Source: RFSX01 sp964495785 (GTDB lineage Bacteria; Bacteroidota; Bacteroidia; Chitinophagales; Saprospiraceae). From it: DNA of 20,060 nt. The DNA is taken from NCBI GenBank assembly GCA_964495785.1, contig CAZBXL010000068.1:1-20060 (forward strand), in the 5' to 3' direction. Made by a program: the position numbers and the translations under genes. Every line of letters begins with the position of its first letter. The stretch's first letter is position 1. Positions 7,910 through 15,732 of this stretch are shown piece by piece. The notes under the pieces were generated by a model. That model searched no databases and was not told the DNA's origin. It saw only the letters and a program-made list of their open reading frames with translations.

Positions 7910-9988
7910 ATGGTAAAAGGAAATAATATAACGTGTAAATTATTTACAAAATCAATGAGTTGTATCGTCCTTGTATTACTATATTTTAATACAGCGGCTA
8001 TAAAGGTACGTGCACAAGAAAAATTATCGTCTAACGAAAAAATCGAAATACTACTCAAAGATATAGCCCAACTAAGTACTGATAGTCTAAAAATAGATAG
8101 ATATATAGAAGAAGGCTGGGGGTATCATACTTCAGAAGTTACAACAAGTAATTTATTAGCTGATAAGGCAGAAGCACTATCAGAAGCAACAAACAACAAA
8201 ATGGGCATAGCAAAAGCCAAAAGCCTGAAAGCAGTATGCGAATCAATCAAAGGTGCTGTTAGAATATCAAATGCCTATAATGAAGAAGCTATTAAAATTG
8301 CGTTAGAATTAAATGATAGTATACTGATATCACGTATCTACAACTGCATGGCCATCAACTATGCTAAAGAGAGCGTAACATATGAGAAAGCCTATGATTA
8401 TTATAAAAAAACATTAGAATATAATTCTAATGATACCATTGGTTATATAAATACACATGCCAATCTATCAACATTATTCGAACAAATGGATCTAGTCGAT
8501 AATCAGATCCAAGCCATAAAAGAAGTTATCAATACTACCAATAACTTAAAGAAAAGTAGATATAAGGAAATTAATTTAGGGTTCAGAATAGATTTGTTAC
8601 TAATACAAGGTGATACAATCCAAGCCAGCAAACTCTTAGATGAACTAATCAATAAAAATATAGAGGAGAAAAAAAATTACAGACTAATATTTAATTATCT
8701 GGATAAAAGTGAAATTCTACAATCTCAAAAAAAATACGAAGCAGCACTCCAACTGATAGAAGCCAGCAATATCGTAGTAGAGAAATATGGTTTTGTTCAA
8801 GAAGCAGATGCAGTAAATCATCAAAAAGCACTTTTATATATCGATATAAAAGATTACTCAAATGCAATAAAATATTTGAACAAAATAAATAAAACCAAAA
8901 GCACCTATATCGATGCAGTAGAAAAACTCTGTGAGGTCTATGAAAAAAATGGAGACTATGAGTCAGCATTAGTATATGCCAAAAAATTCAAAACCCTGAA
9001 TGACTCACTGAACAACTTAGAAGCGACTACCAAAATCGCTGAACTTGAAAAAATGTATAACTTAGAAAAGCAAGAGAAAGAAAACCAAAGTCTCAAACTC
9101 AAATCTGTAAAAATAGAAAACCAACTAAGAAACAGAAATCTACTTCTCGAATACCTATTAGCTGGACTGGGAATAATGGTACTACTTGCGTTATTCTTTT
9201 ATAATCAAAATCTTCAACGTAAGAAATATAATGATCTATTATACACAGAGGTAGATCAGAAAACTCAATCTCTAAAAATCGCCAATGAACAACTAACCGC
9301 AAGTAACAAAGAGTTAGAAGCATTTACTTATGTGGCAGCTCATGACTTAATGACGCCGTTAAGGTCTATCACTTCATTCACCGGACTCATAAAAAAGAAG
9401 AACATTGATAACTTAGATAAAAATACAAGAGAGTATTTTTCGCATATAGAAAAGAGCTCTAAGTGGATGAGTGACCTTATAGAAGACTTACTTGTTTTTA
9501 CCAAATTAGAAAAAGATTCTTATCAATATGAAGAAATAAAAATATCAACTCTGATGGACGAAATAAAAAGCCACCTCAAAAGTCAGATAAATGAAAAAAA
9601 TGCTAAAATAAAAATCAACTACAACGAAGAACATATAACTGGTGACATTAAAAAAATAAAACAAGTATTCCAAAATCTACTGAGTAATTCTCTAAAGTAT
9701 AGTAAAGTCAACACTCCTCCGATCATTGAAATAACCATTGATAAAAAGGAAAATTGGACAGATTTCATCATCTCTGATAATGGTATAGGAGTAGACGAAA
9801 AATATTATAAAGTCATCTTTGAACCCTTCAAAAGACTACACTCAAAAGACGAGATAGAAGGAACTGGAATAGGCTTATACATTTGCAAAAAAATAATTAC
9901 AAAAATAGGTGGCAATATTAGTTTGTCCTCAAGTCCAGAAGGAACTACTTTTAACTTTACGCTCCCTAATAAACCAATTACCGAATAG
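7910..9988 (+). CDS. TPR-containing membrane sensor histidine kinase
   Basis: The protein is 692 residues from ATG 7910; the longer start at 7895 adds five residues but overlaps the predicted promoter. Signal peptide near the N-terminus (SCIVLVLLYFNTAA, cleavage near VRA-QE), then a helical periplasmic TPR region of about 330 residues (YEKAYDYYKKTLEY, YEAALQLIEAS, YSNAIKYLNKI, GDYESALVYAKKF), a coiled-coil stretch, one membrane segment (about 412-431), and a cytoplasmic kinase: HisKA with the phospho-accepting His in YVAAHDLMTPLRSI (about His478), N box QNLLSNSLKYS, G1 SDNGIGVD, F/G2 box FEPFKRLHSK...GTGIGLYICKKI. All catalytic motifs are intact. It autophosphorylates and passes phosphate to an unknown regulator: there is no receiver domain and no response regulator gene in the window, so it is an orphan here. 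The ligand is unknown; TPR sensors of this plan are common in Bacteroidota. Confidence 0.92.
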   Translation: MVKGNNITCKLFTKSMSCIVLVLLYFNTAAIKVRAQEKLSSNEKIEILLKDIAQLSTDSLKIDRYIEEGWGYHTSEVTTSNLLADKAEALSEATNNKMGIAKAKSLKAVCESIKGAVRISNAYNEEAIKIALELNDSILISRIYNCMAINYAKESVTYEKAYDYYKKTLEYNSNDTIGYINTHANLSTLFEQMDLVDNQIQAIKEVINTTNNLKKSRYKEINLGFRIDLLLIQGDTIQASKLLDELINKNIEEKKNYRLIFNYLDKSEILQSQKKYEAALQLIEASNIVVEKYGFVQEADAVNHQKALLYIDIKDYSNAIKYLNKINKTKSTYIDAVEKLCEVYEKNGDYESALVYAKKFKTLNDSLNNLEATTKIAELEKMYNLEKQEKENQSLKLKSVKIENQLRNRNLLLEYLLAGLGIMVLLALFFYNQNLQRKKYNDLLYTEVDQKTQSLKIANEQLTASNKELEAFTYVAAHDLMTPLRSITSFTGLIKKKNIDNLDKNTREYFSHIEKSSKWMSDLIEDLLVFTKLEKDSYQYEEIKISTLMDEIKSHLKSQINEKNAKIKINYNEEHITGDIKKIKQVFQNLLSNSLKYSKVNTPPIIEITIDKKENWTDFIISDNGIGVDEKYYKVIFEPFKRLHSKDEIEGTGIGLYICKKIITKIGGNISLSSSPEGTTFNFTLPNKPITE

Positions 9989-10088
9989 TTATATTAAAAC
10001 GTGTGACTACTATGTATTATAAAAAAAATTAAAAAAATAAAACCAGTAGATAATATTTTCTGTTTAGTAGACATCAAACAATAAGAAG

Positions 10089-10601
10089 ATGCGAACACTG
10101 ATTTTTACCCTCTTTATTCTGTTTATCAATTCAACTATTTGTAATGCTCAAGATGATACTACCATCAAGAAAAAACATGGTGTTGTGTGGAGTGCTGGAG
10201 TATTCAAAGCGTGGTTAATGGATAACTCTGTAGAGTTTAATAAGATAGGTGATAGGGTAACGCCCGTATTTGTAGAAGAAAATAAAACCGGATTCGCAAT
10301 ACAATCTCACTATATGTACCAAGCCACTAAATGGCTGGGGGTAGGAGCACATGCTGGTATCGGATTAGATGTCAATAGTTATATAGAGGCCCCAGTTTTA
10401 CTATTTGGAGCAAGTATATCATTAGGTAACAATCATCAATTCATTATAGACTTTGGACTGGCTGATGGTAAGAGAAGGGTGGTACCCGACAATATCAGAA
10501 ATGACTTAATAAACGCCAATCTAACTGAAATCCCAGAGATATATAATCACACAGAATTCAATACAGAATTTTATATAGGAGTAAGTTATAGGATATTTTA
10601 A
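10089..10601 (+). CDS. Small secreted beta-barrel-like protein, function unknown
   Basis: The 170-residue product has a signal peptide (MRTLIFTLFILFINSTICNA, cleavage before QDD). The mature part shows alternating hydrophobic strands rich in Gly and aromatic residues (WLGVGAHAGIGLDV, PVLLFGASISLG, HQFIIDFGLADG) and ends EFYIGVSYRIF with a terminal Phe, consistent with a short outer-membrane barrel of about eight strands. No catalytic motif is visible and I do not recognise a named family. It lies 100 bp after the kinase on the same strand. That spacer is A-rich and has no clear terminator, so co-transcription is possible but unproven. It converges with the T9SS cargo gene over 44 bp. Confidence 0.72.
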   Translation: MRTLIFTLFILFINSTICNAQDDTTIKKKHGVVWSAGVFKAWLMDNSVEFNKIGDRVTPVFVEENKTGFAIQSHYMYQATKWLGVGAHAGIGLDVNSYIEAPVLLFGASISLGNNHQFIIDFGLADGKRRVVPDNIRNDLINANLTEIPEIYNHTEFNTEFYIGVSYRIF

Positions 10602-10645
10602 ATGATGCTTTTACTAGAGAACATCGTTTAAGATGAAGACTAACA

Positions 10646-11716
10646 TTATCTAATTATATTAAATCTTTCAACTCCAGAGGCTGAATCTAATTGCAGAGAT
10701 AAAAAGTATGTACCTGTATCTAAATGAGATATATTAATCCCATTTCCAGAAGACACTTGACCTTCTAATACAAGCTTTCCGTTGATGTCCACAATTGAAA
10801 ACTGAGCAGACCCATCTATTGAATCTACATATAATCTATCTGACACAGGATTGGGGTATATTGATACACCCAAGTCAGTTAATAATGATGCTGCACTTGT
10901 CAGCTCCAACCCTAAGTCTTTTAATAATACTTGATCTGCATTGTATACTTTACGATTCAGCACATTGGTCTCATCATGATCAGTGAGCATCACTACGATT
11001 TTCATTTTTCTAGGATCATAATCTTCAGGTACGCTATAACTATACGAATGAGAATAAACCTCGTTAGCTTGAGGTATTGTAGGAACAACACCTTCAGTCC
11101 CCCACGTATCGTCTAATATGGTTCTGACGACATTAGGATGTTCGTAATCCCATATCAAACTTCCTCTTCCTTCTAAGGGGTGACCTGCAACTTCATTATA
11201 ATAACTGCTCTGCTCCTGACCTGTAACTTCATCTTCTACTATCATAGCCGACACCCTATAATCACCGGCAGACATGTTTTCTAAGAATAAAACTTCTGTA
11301 TCAAAACTTATTAAGCGACTAGCTAAATTATAATTTACATTCTTTATCGTCACAGTAGAAATTTCCTCTTCGCCGAGCAATTCTAAGATACGATTCTCCC
11401 AGGCATTAGATACAAAGAATGGGAAGCTATCGTCTGGAATCCGATCTATCATCCCAAGAGGATTGCCCGGAACATCAAGATCTGACCACAACTGGGCTGT
11501 TTGATCATTAGTAAGAGGATTATCAAACCATCCATTGTTCTTATAATGGCTCACCCAGATAACATTATCATAGCGTGATATTATATCCTCAAGAATCAGT
11601 GAAGCATTAGGACAAACCCCACAAGATGAATTAGTGAATTTTTCTATGACAACCCTCTTTTGTGCATCAGCATAGAAACTTAAACCAACTAATAGAATGA
11701 ATATAATATATCTCAT
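10646..11716 (-). CDS. Omp28-like, CxxC-containing secreted protein with T9SS C-terminal sorting domain
   Basis: The 356-residue product has a signal peptide (MRYIIFILLVGLSFYADA, cleavage before QKR). The mature N-terminus reads VVIEKFTNSSCGVCPNAS, with C32 and C35 forming a CGVC pair in the position of a thioredoxin-fold active site. The following region (NVIWVSHYKN, DVPGNPLGMIDR) matches the pattern of the Omp28-related thioredoxin-like domain of Bacteroidota. Residues about 120-260 are a beta-sandwich-like region. Residues about 282-356 are a typical type A sorting domain (SIYPNPVSDRLYV, FSIVDINGKLV, LDTGTYFLSL), the signal for export across the outer membrane by the type IX system and attachment or release at the surface. 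A redox role for the CGVC pair is inference; the fold could be structural. The gene has its own promoter-like element just upstream. Confidence 0.9.
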   Translation of the reverse strand: MRYIIFILLVGLSFYADAQKRVVIEKFTNSSCGVCPNASLILEDIISRYDNVIWVSHYKNNGWFDNPLTNDQTAQLWSDLDVPGNPLGMIDRIPDDSFPFFVSNAWENRILELLGEEEISTVTIKNVNYNLASRLISFDTEVLFLENMSAGDYRVSAMIVEDEVTGQEQSSYYNEVAGHPLEGRGSLIWDYEHPNVVRTILDDTWGTEGVVPTIPQANEVYSHSYSYSVPEDYDPRKMKIVVMLTDHDETNVLNRKVYNADQVLLKDLGLELTSAASLLTDLGVSIYPNPVSDRLYVDSIDGSAQFSIVDINGKLVLEGQVSSGNGINISHLDTGTYFLSLQLDSASGVERFNIIR

Positions 11717-11733
11717 GTAAATAATTTGAATTG

Positions 11734-11766
11734 CAAAATTAGCTATTTCAGAACTCTCATATTCAA
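11734..11766 (-). promoter_or_regulatory. Promoter of the Omp28-like gene (TTG-N22-TAATTTTG, minus strand)
   Basis: Read on the minus strand, TAATTTTG (11741 to 11734) matches TAnnTTTG exactly, and a TTG lies 22 bp upstream (11766 to 11764). Transcription would begin roughly 10-15 bases before the ATG at 11716. The spacer is slightly longer than the usual 19-21 bp. The remainder of the 273-bp divergent intergenic region is AT-rich and shows no gene. Confidence 0.45.
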
Positions 11767-11989
11767 TATTCTCATTATCCAGACATGTCGCATGATGACA
11801 TTTTCGATTTAATGATGTAATACGATTTTTATTTTGCTACATATCAAAGTCCCCTAATATCTTGATTGGTACATGATAGGATAATATTGAAATCTTAAAT
11901 TTCAAAAGTTTTTACTCTTCTCAGGCAACCTATTCAAATATCATCTCATACTGCATTTGTATCTATTTAAAAACTAAACAAAAAAGATA

Positions 11990-12868
11990 ATGAAGAGTGT
12001 AATTTATTTATTCAGTAGCATATTATTAGCCTCAATACTAATAAGCTCATGTGGTGATGATGACACAGTAGCTACAGAATCATTTGACTTTAATTCTACT
12101 GGATTAGAAGATCTAGGCCCTAACGCTGTATATGAAGGATGGTTAATCGTAGACGGAGCTCCTGTTACAACGGGAACATTTACAGTAGATGAAAACGGTA
12201 ATGCATCTAGAACAAGTTTTGATGTTCTAAGCTCAGATCTTGAAAGTGCAAGCACTTTTGTATTGACTATAGAGCCATCACCAGATCCTGATCCATCACC
12301 TAGCGACGTACATATATTAGCCGGTGACTTTGATGGTAATGAAGCAGCATTATCAATTGATCATGCAGCAGCTTTAGGTCAAGATTTTGCAGATGCTGCA
12401 GGAACATATATTCTTGCTACTCCAACAGACGATCTTGACTCTAACGAGGCGAGTGGTATCTGGTTCTTAGATAATTCTACTGGAGCTCCAGAAGCAGGAT
12501 TAGAATTACCTACGCTTCCTGCAGGTTGGATATATGAAGGATGGGCAGTTATAGATGGTAACGTCGTATCTACAGGAACATTCAGCGAGGTTAATGTAGC
12601 AGATAACGGAGCCACTTACAGTGGTAGTAATCCTGGTCCTCCATTTCCAGGTGAAGACTTTTTAGTCAATGCGCCTAATGGCTTATCTTTTCCAGTAGAA
12701 CTCCAAGGAGGAACAGCAGTGATAAGTATAGAGCCAGTACCAGATAATAGTACGGCACCATTCACACTTAAACCGTTAGTGAGTGAGATACCTGCAACTG
12801 CAGATGTGCATGTGGCATTAGAAATGGGACAAAACCTAAACTTCCCTACAGGAACTATTATTAGATAG
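11990..12868 (+). CDS. Lipoprotein with two tandem anti-sigma-K (RskA) C-terminal-like domains
   Basis: The 292-residue product is a lipoprotein: lipobox LISSC with lipid Cys21, followed by GDDD. The mature part contains two related modules. Module 1 (about 47-112) reads VYEGWLIVDGAPVTTGTFTV, then FVLTIEPSPDPDPSP and HILAGDF. Module 2 (about 181-276) reads IYEGWAVIDGNVVSTGTF, then AVISIEPVPDN and FTLKPLV. The order 'YE.W...dG.PV..GTF', then '.v.IEP', then 'l.a' resembles the extracytoplasmic C-terminal domain of RskA-type anti-sigma factors (LW...g.PvslG, EPagGSpaPTGpv). The cytoplasmic sigma-binding helices and the transmembrane segment of a true anti-sigma factor are absent, so it cannot be assumed to control a sigma factor. 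The mature protein is acidic (many Asp and Glu). Database annotation as 'anti-sigma factor' would be over-interpretation. A rho-independent terminator follows. Confidence 0.85.
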   Translation: MKSVIYLFSSILLASILISSCGDDDTVATESFDFNSTGLEDLGPNAVYEGWLIVDGAPVTTGTFTVDENGNASRTSFDVLSSDLESASTFVLTIEPSPDPDPSPSDVHILAGDFDGNEAALSIDHAAALGQDFADAAGTYILATPTDDLDSNEASGIWFLDNSTGAPEAGLELPTLPAGWIYEGWAVIDGNVVSTGTFSEVNVADNGATYSGSNPGPPFPGEDFLVNAPNGLSFPVELQGGTAVISIEPVPDNSTAPFTLKPLVSEIPATADVHVALEMGQNLNFPTGTIIR

Positions 12869-12897
12869 CACGTTTTTGATTTTATAAAAATTCTTAC

Positions 12898-12931
12898 AGC
12901 TATTGTCATTCATTTGGCAATAGCTTTTTTT
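12898..12931 (+). terminator. Rho-independent terminator of the RskA-like lipoprotein gene
   Basis: AGCTATTGTC (12898-12907) pairs with GGCAATAGCT (12916-12925) over 10 bp with one G-U pair and an 8-base loop. It is followed at once by a T-run through 12931. It starts 30 bp after the stop codon. Confidence 0.8.
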
Positions 12932-13000
12932 GGTTATCAGCTCAAAATATGATACTTGGAATTTGTTATCTGAAGGTCATCAGCAACAATAGACACTACT

Positions 13001-13034
13001 AAAAAAAATAGCAGCCTAATAAATTAGACTGCTA
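13001..13034 (-). terminator. Rho-independent terminator of the thioredoxin-SPOR gene (minus strand)
   Basis: On the minus strand the stem TAGCAG/CTGCTA plus CTAA/TTAG (one internal mismatch, 4-base loop; 13009-13034) is followed by eight T residues (13008-13001). It lies about 30 bp past the stop codon of the minus-strand gene. Together with the terminator at 12898 it separates the two convergent genes. Confidence 0.72.
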
Positions 13035-13065
13035 CATGAAATTTCAATTCTTTAACTTTTATTGA

Positions 13066-13809
13066 TCAATTAACATTAGTAGTATACTCTTTCTTACGCT
13101 TGATAAAATGATCAATACCTGCGGCTTTTAGCTGCTCTGATATAGATAATAACTCTTCTTTAGTTCTATATTTACCTACGTTGATTATGTAAAGTTTTCT
13201 GTGAGAATCTTCTACTATTCTTACTGGCGATAGAATATCTGATTTTTCGATTTTATTCTTCATAGATAATGCATTATCCCATTCTGAAAATGCTCCACTT
13301 TGCAATGTGTAGTACTCTGATATATCATTAGATATCTTTGTTGACATAGAAGATGCTATGGGAATAGGTCTAGTATCAGGCTGACTCTCTTCTATAAGAT
13401 CTGAACCATTCATAGCATATTGACTAAGTTCCAAATAAAACTGAGACGCCTTCATAGTCCCAGACATCTCGGAAAGAATATTTCCTTTTTCATCTAATAA
13501 ATGTAGAGTAGGCAGACAAGCTATCGTATACTGAGAATACATTTCTTGACTTTCAATATCATCGTAATCTGCTGTCAGTACTATAAAATCTGAATCAAGA
13601 AGCTTGTTGACCTTCTGGTCTGCTAATACTTGTTCTTTGAATATCTGACATGGCAGACACCAGTCAGCAGTATAATTGACAAAGATATTTTTGTGAGAAG
13701 ATGTAGCCAATTCTTTTGCTTCAGAAAAGAAATCTGAAGTTGACCACATAGGTGAAAATGTTAATAATAGAATATTGCATAGGACAATATTCTTTAGTGA
13801 GGTTGTCAT
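13066..13809 (-). CDS. Secreted thioredoxin-like protein fused to a C-terminal SPOR domain
   Basis: The 247-residue product has an N-terminal hydrophobic export signal (about 6-20). The thioredoxin-like domain spans about 25-135: NYTADWCLPCQIF carries the redox pair C51-C54 (WCLPC), and Pro100 in ACLPTLHLLDEKG is the cis-Pro. Both are intact, so it is probably a thiol-disulfide reductase or oxidase in the periplasm. A Pro/Ser-rich linker (about 138-162) leads to a SPOR domain (about 165-240: YYTLQSGAFSEWDNALSMKN, RIVEDSHRKLYIINVGKY, LSISEQLKAAGIDHFIKRKK). SPOR domains bind glycan strands stripped of stem peptides, chiefly at the division septum. The combination suggests redox activity targeted to peptidoglycan; that role is inference. 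The electron donor is not evident here. The gene has its own terminator and is divergent from glycyl-tRNA synthetase. Confidence 0.88.
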   Translation of the reverse strand: MTTSLKNIVLCNILLLTFSPMWSTSDFFSEAKELATSSHKNIFVNYTADWCLPCQIFKEQVLADQKVNKLLDSDFIVLTADYDDIESQEMYSQYTIACLPTLHLLDEKGNILSEMSGTMKASQFYLELSQYAMNGSDLIEESQPDTRPIPIASSMSTKISNDISEYYTLQSGAFSEWDNALSMKNKIEKSDILSPVRIVEDSHRKLYIINVGKYRTKEELLSISEQLKAAGIDHFIKRKKEYTTNVN

Positions 13810-14191
13810 GTTGGTAATTTTTTGGTAACCAATAATAATAAAAAAAAATTATGCAGCAAAAATTCTTTCAACATTTAGGGACGAACATCCAATAACATAA
13901 GCTGAAAATCATTAAGGAAATACGAAAACATGTTAGCGTGTAAATAGTAAAATGTCATAATCAAACACCTAATCCATAGCGGTTCTTCGTATTAAACATA
14001 TTTCAATCAATGTAAAATTATCTAATTGGTAGCCTACAAGGAAAGAAACATAATGAATAGATAGTAATTTCCATATACTATCAATTTGCTTACTTTTCGT
14101 ATCAACCACCTATCAAAATACATCTCCATCCCACCCATAAATTATTACTTTTGCATCTTGTTTTAATATATCATCGAAAAGTAGTAGAAAC
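13810..14191. other. 382-bp divergent intergenic region
   Basis: This stretch separates the minus-strand thioredoxin-SPOR gene from glycyl-tRNA synthetase. It is AT-rich with only trivial open frames on either strand and no tRNA-like or T-box-like fold that I can see. The only element I can support is the -7 motif for the synthetase gene at 14146. A near-match TATTATTG on the minus strand just before the thioredoxin gene may be its promoter but is weak. Confidence 0.5.
14146..14153 (+). promoter_or_regulatory. Bacteroidota -7 element TACTTTTG before glycyl-tRNA synthetase
   Basis: TACTTTTG matches TAnnTTTG exactly, 38 bp before the ATG, giving an expected leader of about 30 bases. No TTG is found at the -33 distance, so the element is partly supported. 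Confidence 0.42.
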
Positions 14192-15724
14192 ATGGATTTC
14201 AAAAGCCTAATATCACATTGCAAAGAATACGGATTTATATTTCCATCATCTGAGATTTATGATGGACTCTCGGCCGCTTATGATTATGGACCCTTAGGAA
14301 TAGAACTTAAGAACAACATTAAGTCCTACTGGTGGAAAAGCATGGTACAGATGCATCAAAATATTGTAGGCTTAGACGCGGCTATATTTATGCATCCTAA
14401 GACATGGAAGGCATCTGGACACGTTGATGCATTCAATGATCCGATGATCGATAATAAAGATTCCAAAAAGAGATATAGAGCAGACCAACTCATCGAAGGT
14501 TATGCTGAAAAGATAGAAGCTAAAATCCTAAAGGATATAGTCAAAGCGGCTAAGAAATTTGGTGACAGTTTTGATGAGAAACAATTCCGAGAGACTAATG
14601 GACGTATCATAGACCGTCAGAAAAAAATAGATCACGCTATCAACACGATGAACCAACATCTCAAAGATGGTAATATGGAAGGTCTTAAAAGTCTCATAGA
14701 AGAGCTTGAGATCGTTGATCCTGAAGGGGGTTCTCGCAACTGGACTGAGGTAAGACAGTTTAATCTAATGTTCCATACACAACTCGGTGCTATCGCTGGA
14801 GAAGAAGGGAAAATTTATTTACGACCTGAAACAGCGCAAGGAATATTCGTCAACTTCCTAAACGTACAGAAATCTACACGTCAGAAACTTCCTTTCGGTA
14901 TAGCGCAGATAGGCAAAGCGTTCCGTAATGAGATTGTAGCAAGACAATTCATATTCCGTATGAGAGAGTTTGAGCAAATGGAAATGCAATTCTTCGTCAA
15001 GCCTGGAGAAGAAATCAAGTGGTATGACTACTGGAAACAGACAAGACTCGACTGGCATAAGGCGCTAGGCACACCTGCTGAAAATCTAAGATTTCATGAT
15101 CATGACAACTTAGCACATTATGCGAATGCTGCTGTTGATATAGAATTTAAATTCCCATTTGGATTTAGAGAATTAGAAGGAATACATTCACGTACGGATT
15201 TTGATCTTAAGAGTCATCAAGAATTATCTGGCAAAAAACTTCAGTACTTCGATCCTGCAATGAATGAAAATTATGTCCCTTATGTGGTAGAGACATCTAT
15301 CGGTTGTGATAGAATGTTCCTCTCACAAATAGGTCAGTCGCTGCAAGAAGAAACTGTTCCTGATGCTGACGGAAAAGACTCGACACGTACAGTGATGAAG
15401 TTACATCCAGCATTGGCTCCCATTAAAGCTGCTGTACTTCCTCTTGTTAAAAATAAAGAGGAACTTACTAAAGCGGCCTCAGATGTATTCGACAAATTAA
15501 AAGCACATGTAAATTGTCAATACGACGAGAAAGATGCGATAGGCAGACGATACAGACGTCAAGATGCTATCGGCACACCATATGCCATTACGATAGATTT
15601 TGACACATTAGAGAATAATACTGTGACAATCCGAGATAGAGATACGCTAGAGCAGACACGTATTAAAATCGAAGATGTAGCACACACAGTCTCTGACAAA
15701 TGTAATCTTAATCACATTTTATAA
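14192..15724 (+). CDS. glyQS: Glycyl-tRNA synthetase, single-chain class II type
   Basis: The 510-residue protein charges tRNA-Gly with glycine using ATP (EC 6.1.1.14) in the cytoplasm as a homodimer. Diagnostic parts: YDGLSAAYDYGPLGIELK at 23-40; the class II core with NWTEVRQFNLMF (183-194), YLRPETAQGIFVNF (209-222), IGKAFRNEI (240-248) and FRMREFEQMEMQFF (255-268); the glycine-pocket region LEGIHSRTDFDL (328-339); motif 3 VVETSIGCDRMFL (365-377); and a C-terminal anticodon-binding domain (LHPALAPIKAAVLPL, then GRRYRRQDAIGTPYAITIDF). In other bacteria the segment near 86-95 can carry a Cys-pair zinc knuckle; here it reads IDNKDSKKRYRAD without cysteines, as I recall for Bacteroidota. Full length and intact. 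The HAD hydrolase gene starts 8 bp after the stop, so the two are probably co-transcribed. Confidence 0.97.
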   Translation: MDFKSLISHCKEYGFIFPSSEIYDGLSAAYDYGPLGIELKNNIKSYWWKSMVQMHQNIVGLDAAIFMHPKTWKASGHVDAFNDPMIDNKDSKKRYRADQLIEGYAEKIEAKILKDIVKAAKKFGDSFDEKQFRETNGRIIDRQKKIDHAINTMNQHLKDGNMEGLKSLIEELEIVDPEGGSRNWTEVRQFNLMFHTQLGAIAGEEGKIYLRPETAQGIFVNFLNVQKSTRQKLPFGIAQIGKAFRNEIVARQFIFRMREFEQMEMQFFVKPGEEIKWYDYWKQTRLDWHKALGTPAENLRFHDHDNLAHYANAAVDIEFKFPFGFRELEGIHSRTDFDLKSHQELSGKKLQYFDPAMNENYVPYVVETSIGCDRMFLSQIGQSLQEETVPDADGKDSTRTVMKLHPALAPIKAAVLPLVKNKEELTKAASDVFDKLKAHVNCQYDEKDAIGRRYRRQDAIGTPYAITIDFDTLENNTVTIRDRDTLEQTRIKIEDVAHTVSDKCNLNHIL

Positions 15725-15732
15725 TCACAATA

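Noticed and set aside
13810..14191. T-box or glycine riboswitch before glycyl-tRNA synthetase
   Set aside because: The predicted leader is only about 30 bases and I see no specifier stem, T-box sequence or glycine-riboswitch-like core in the intergenic region.
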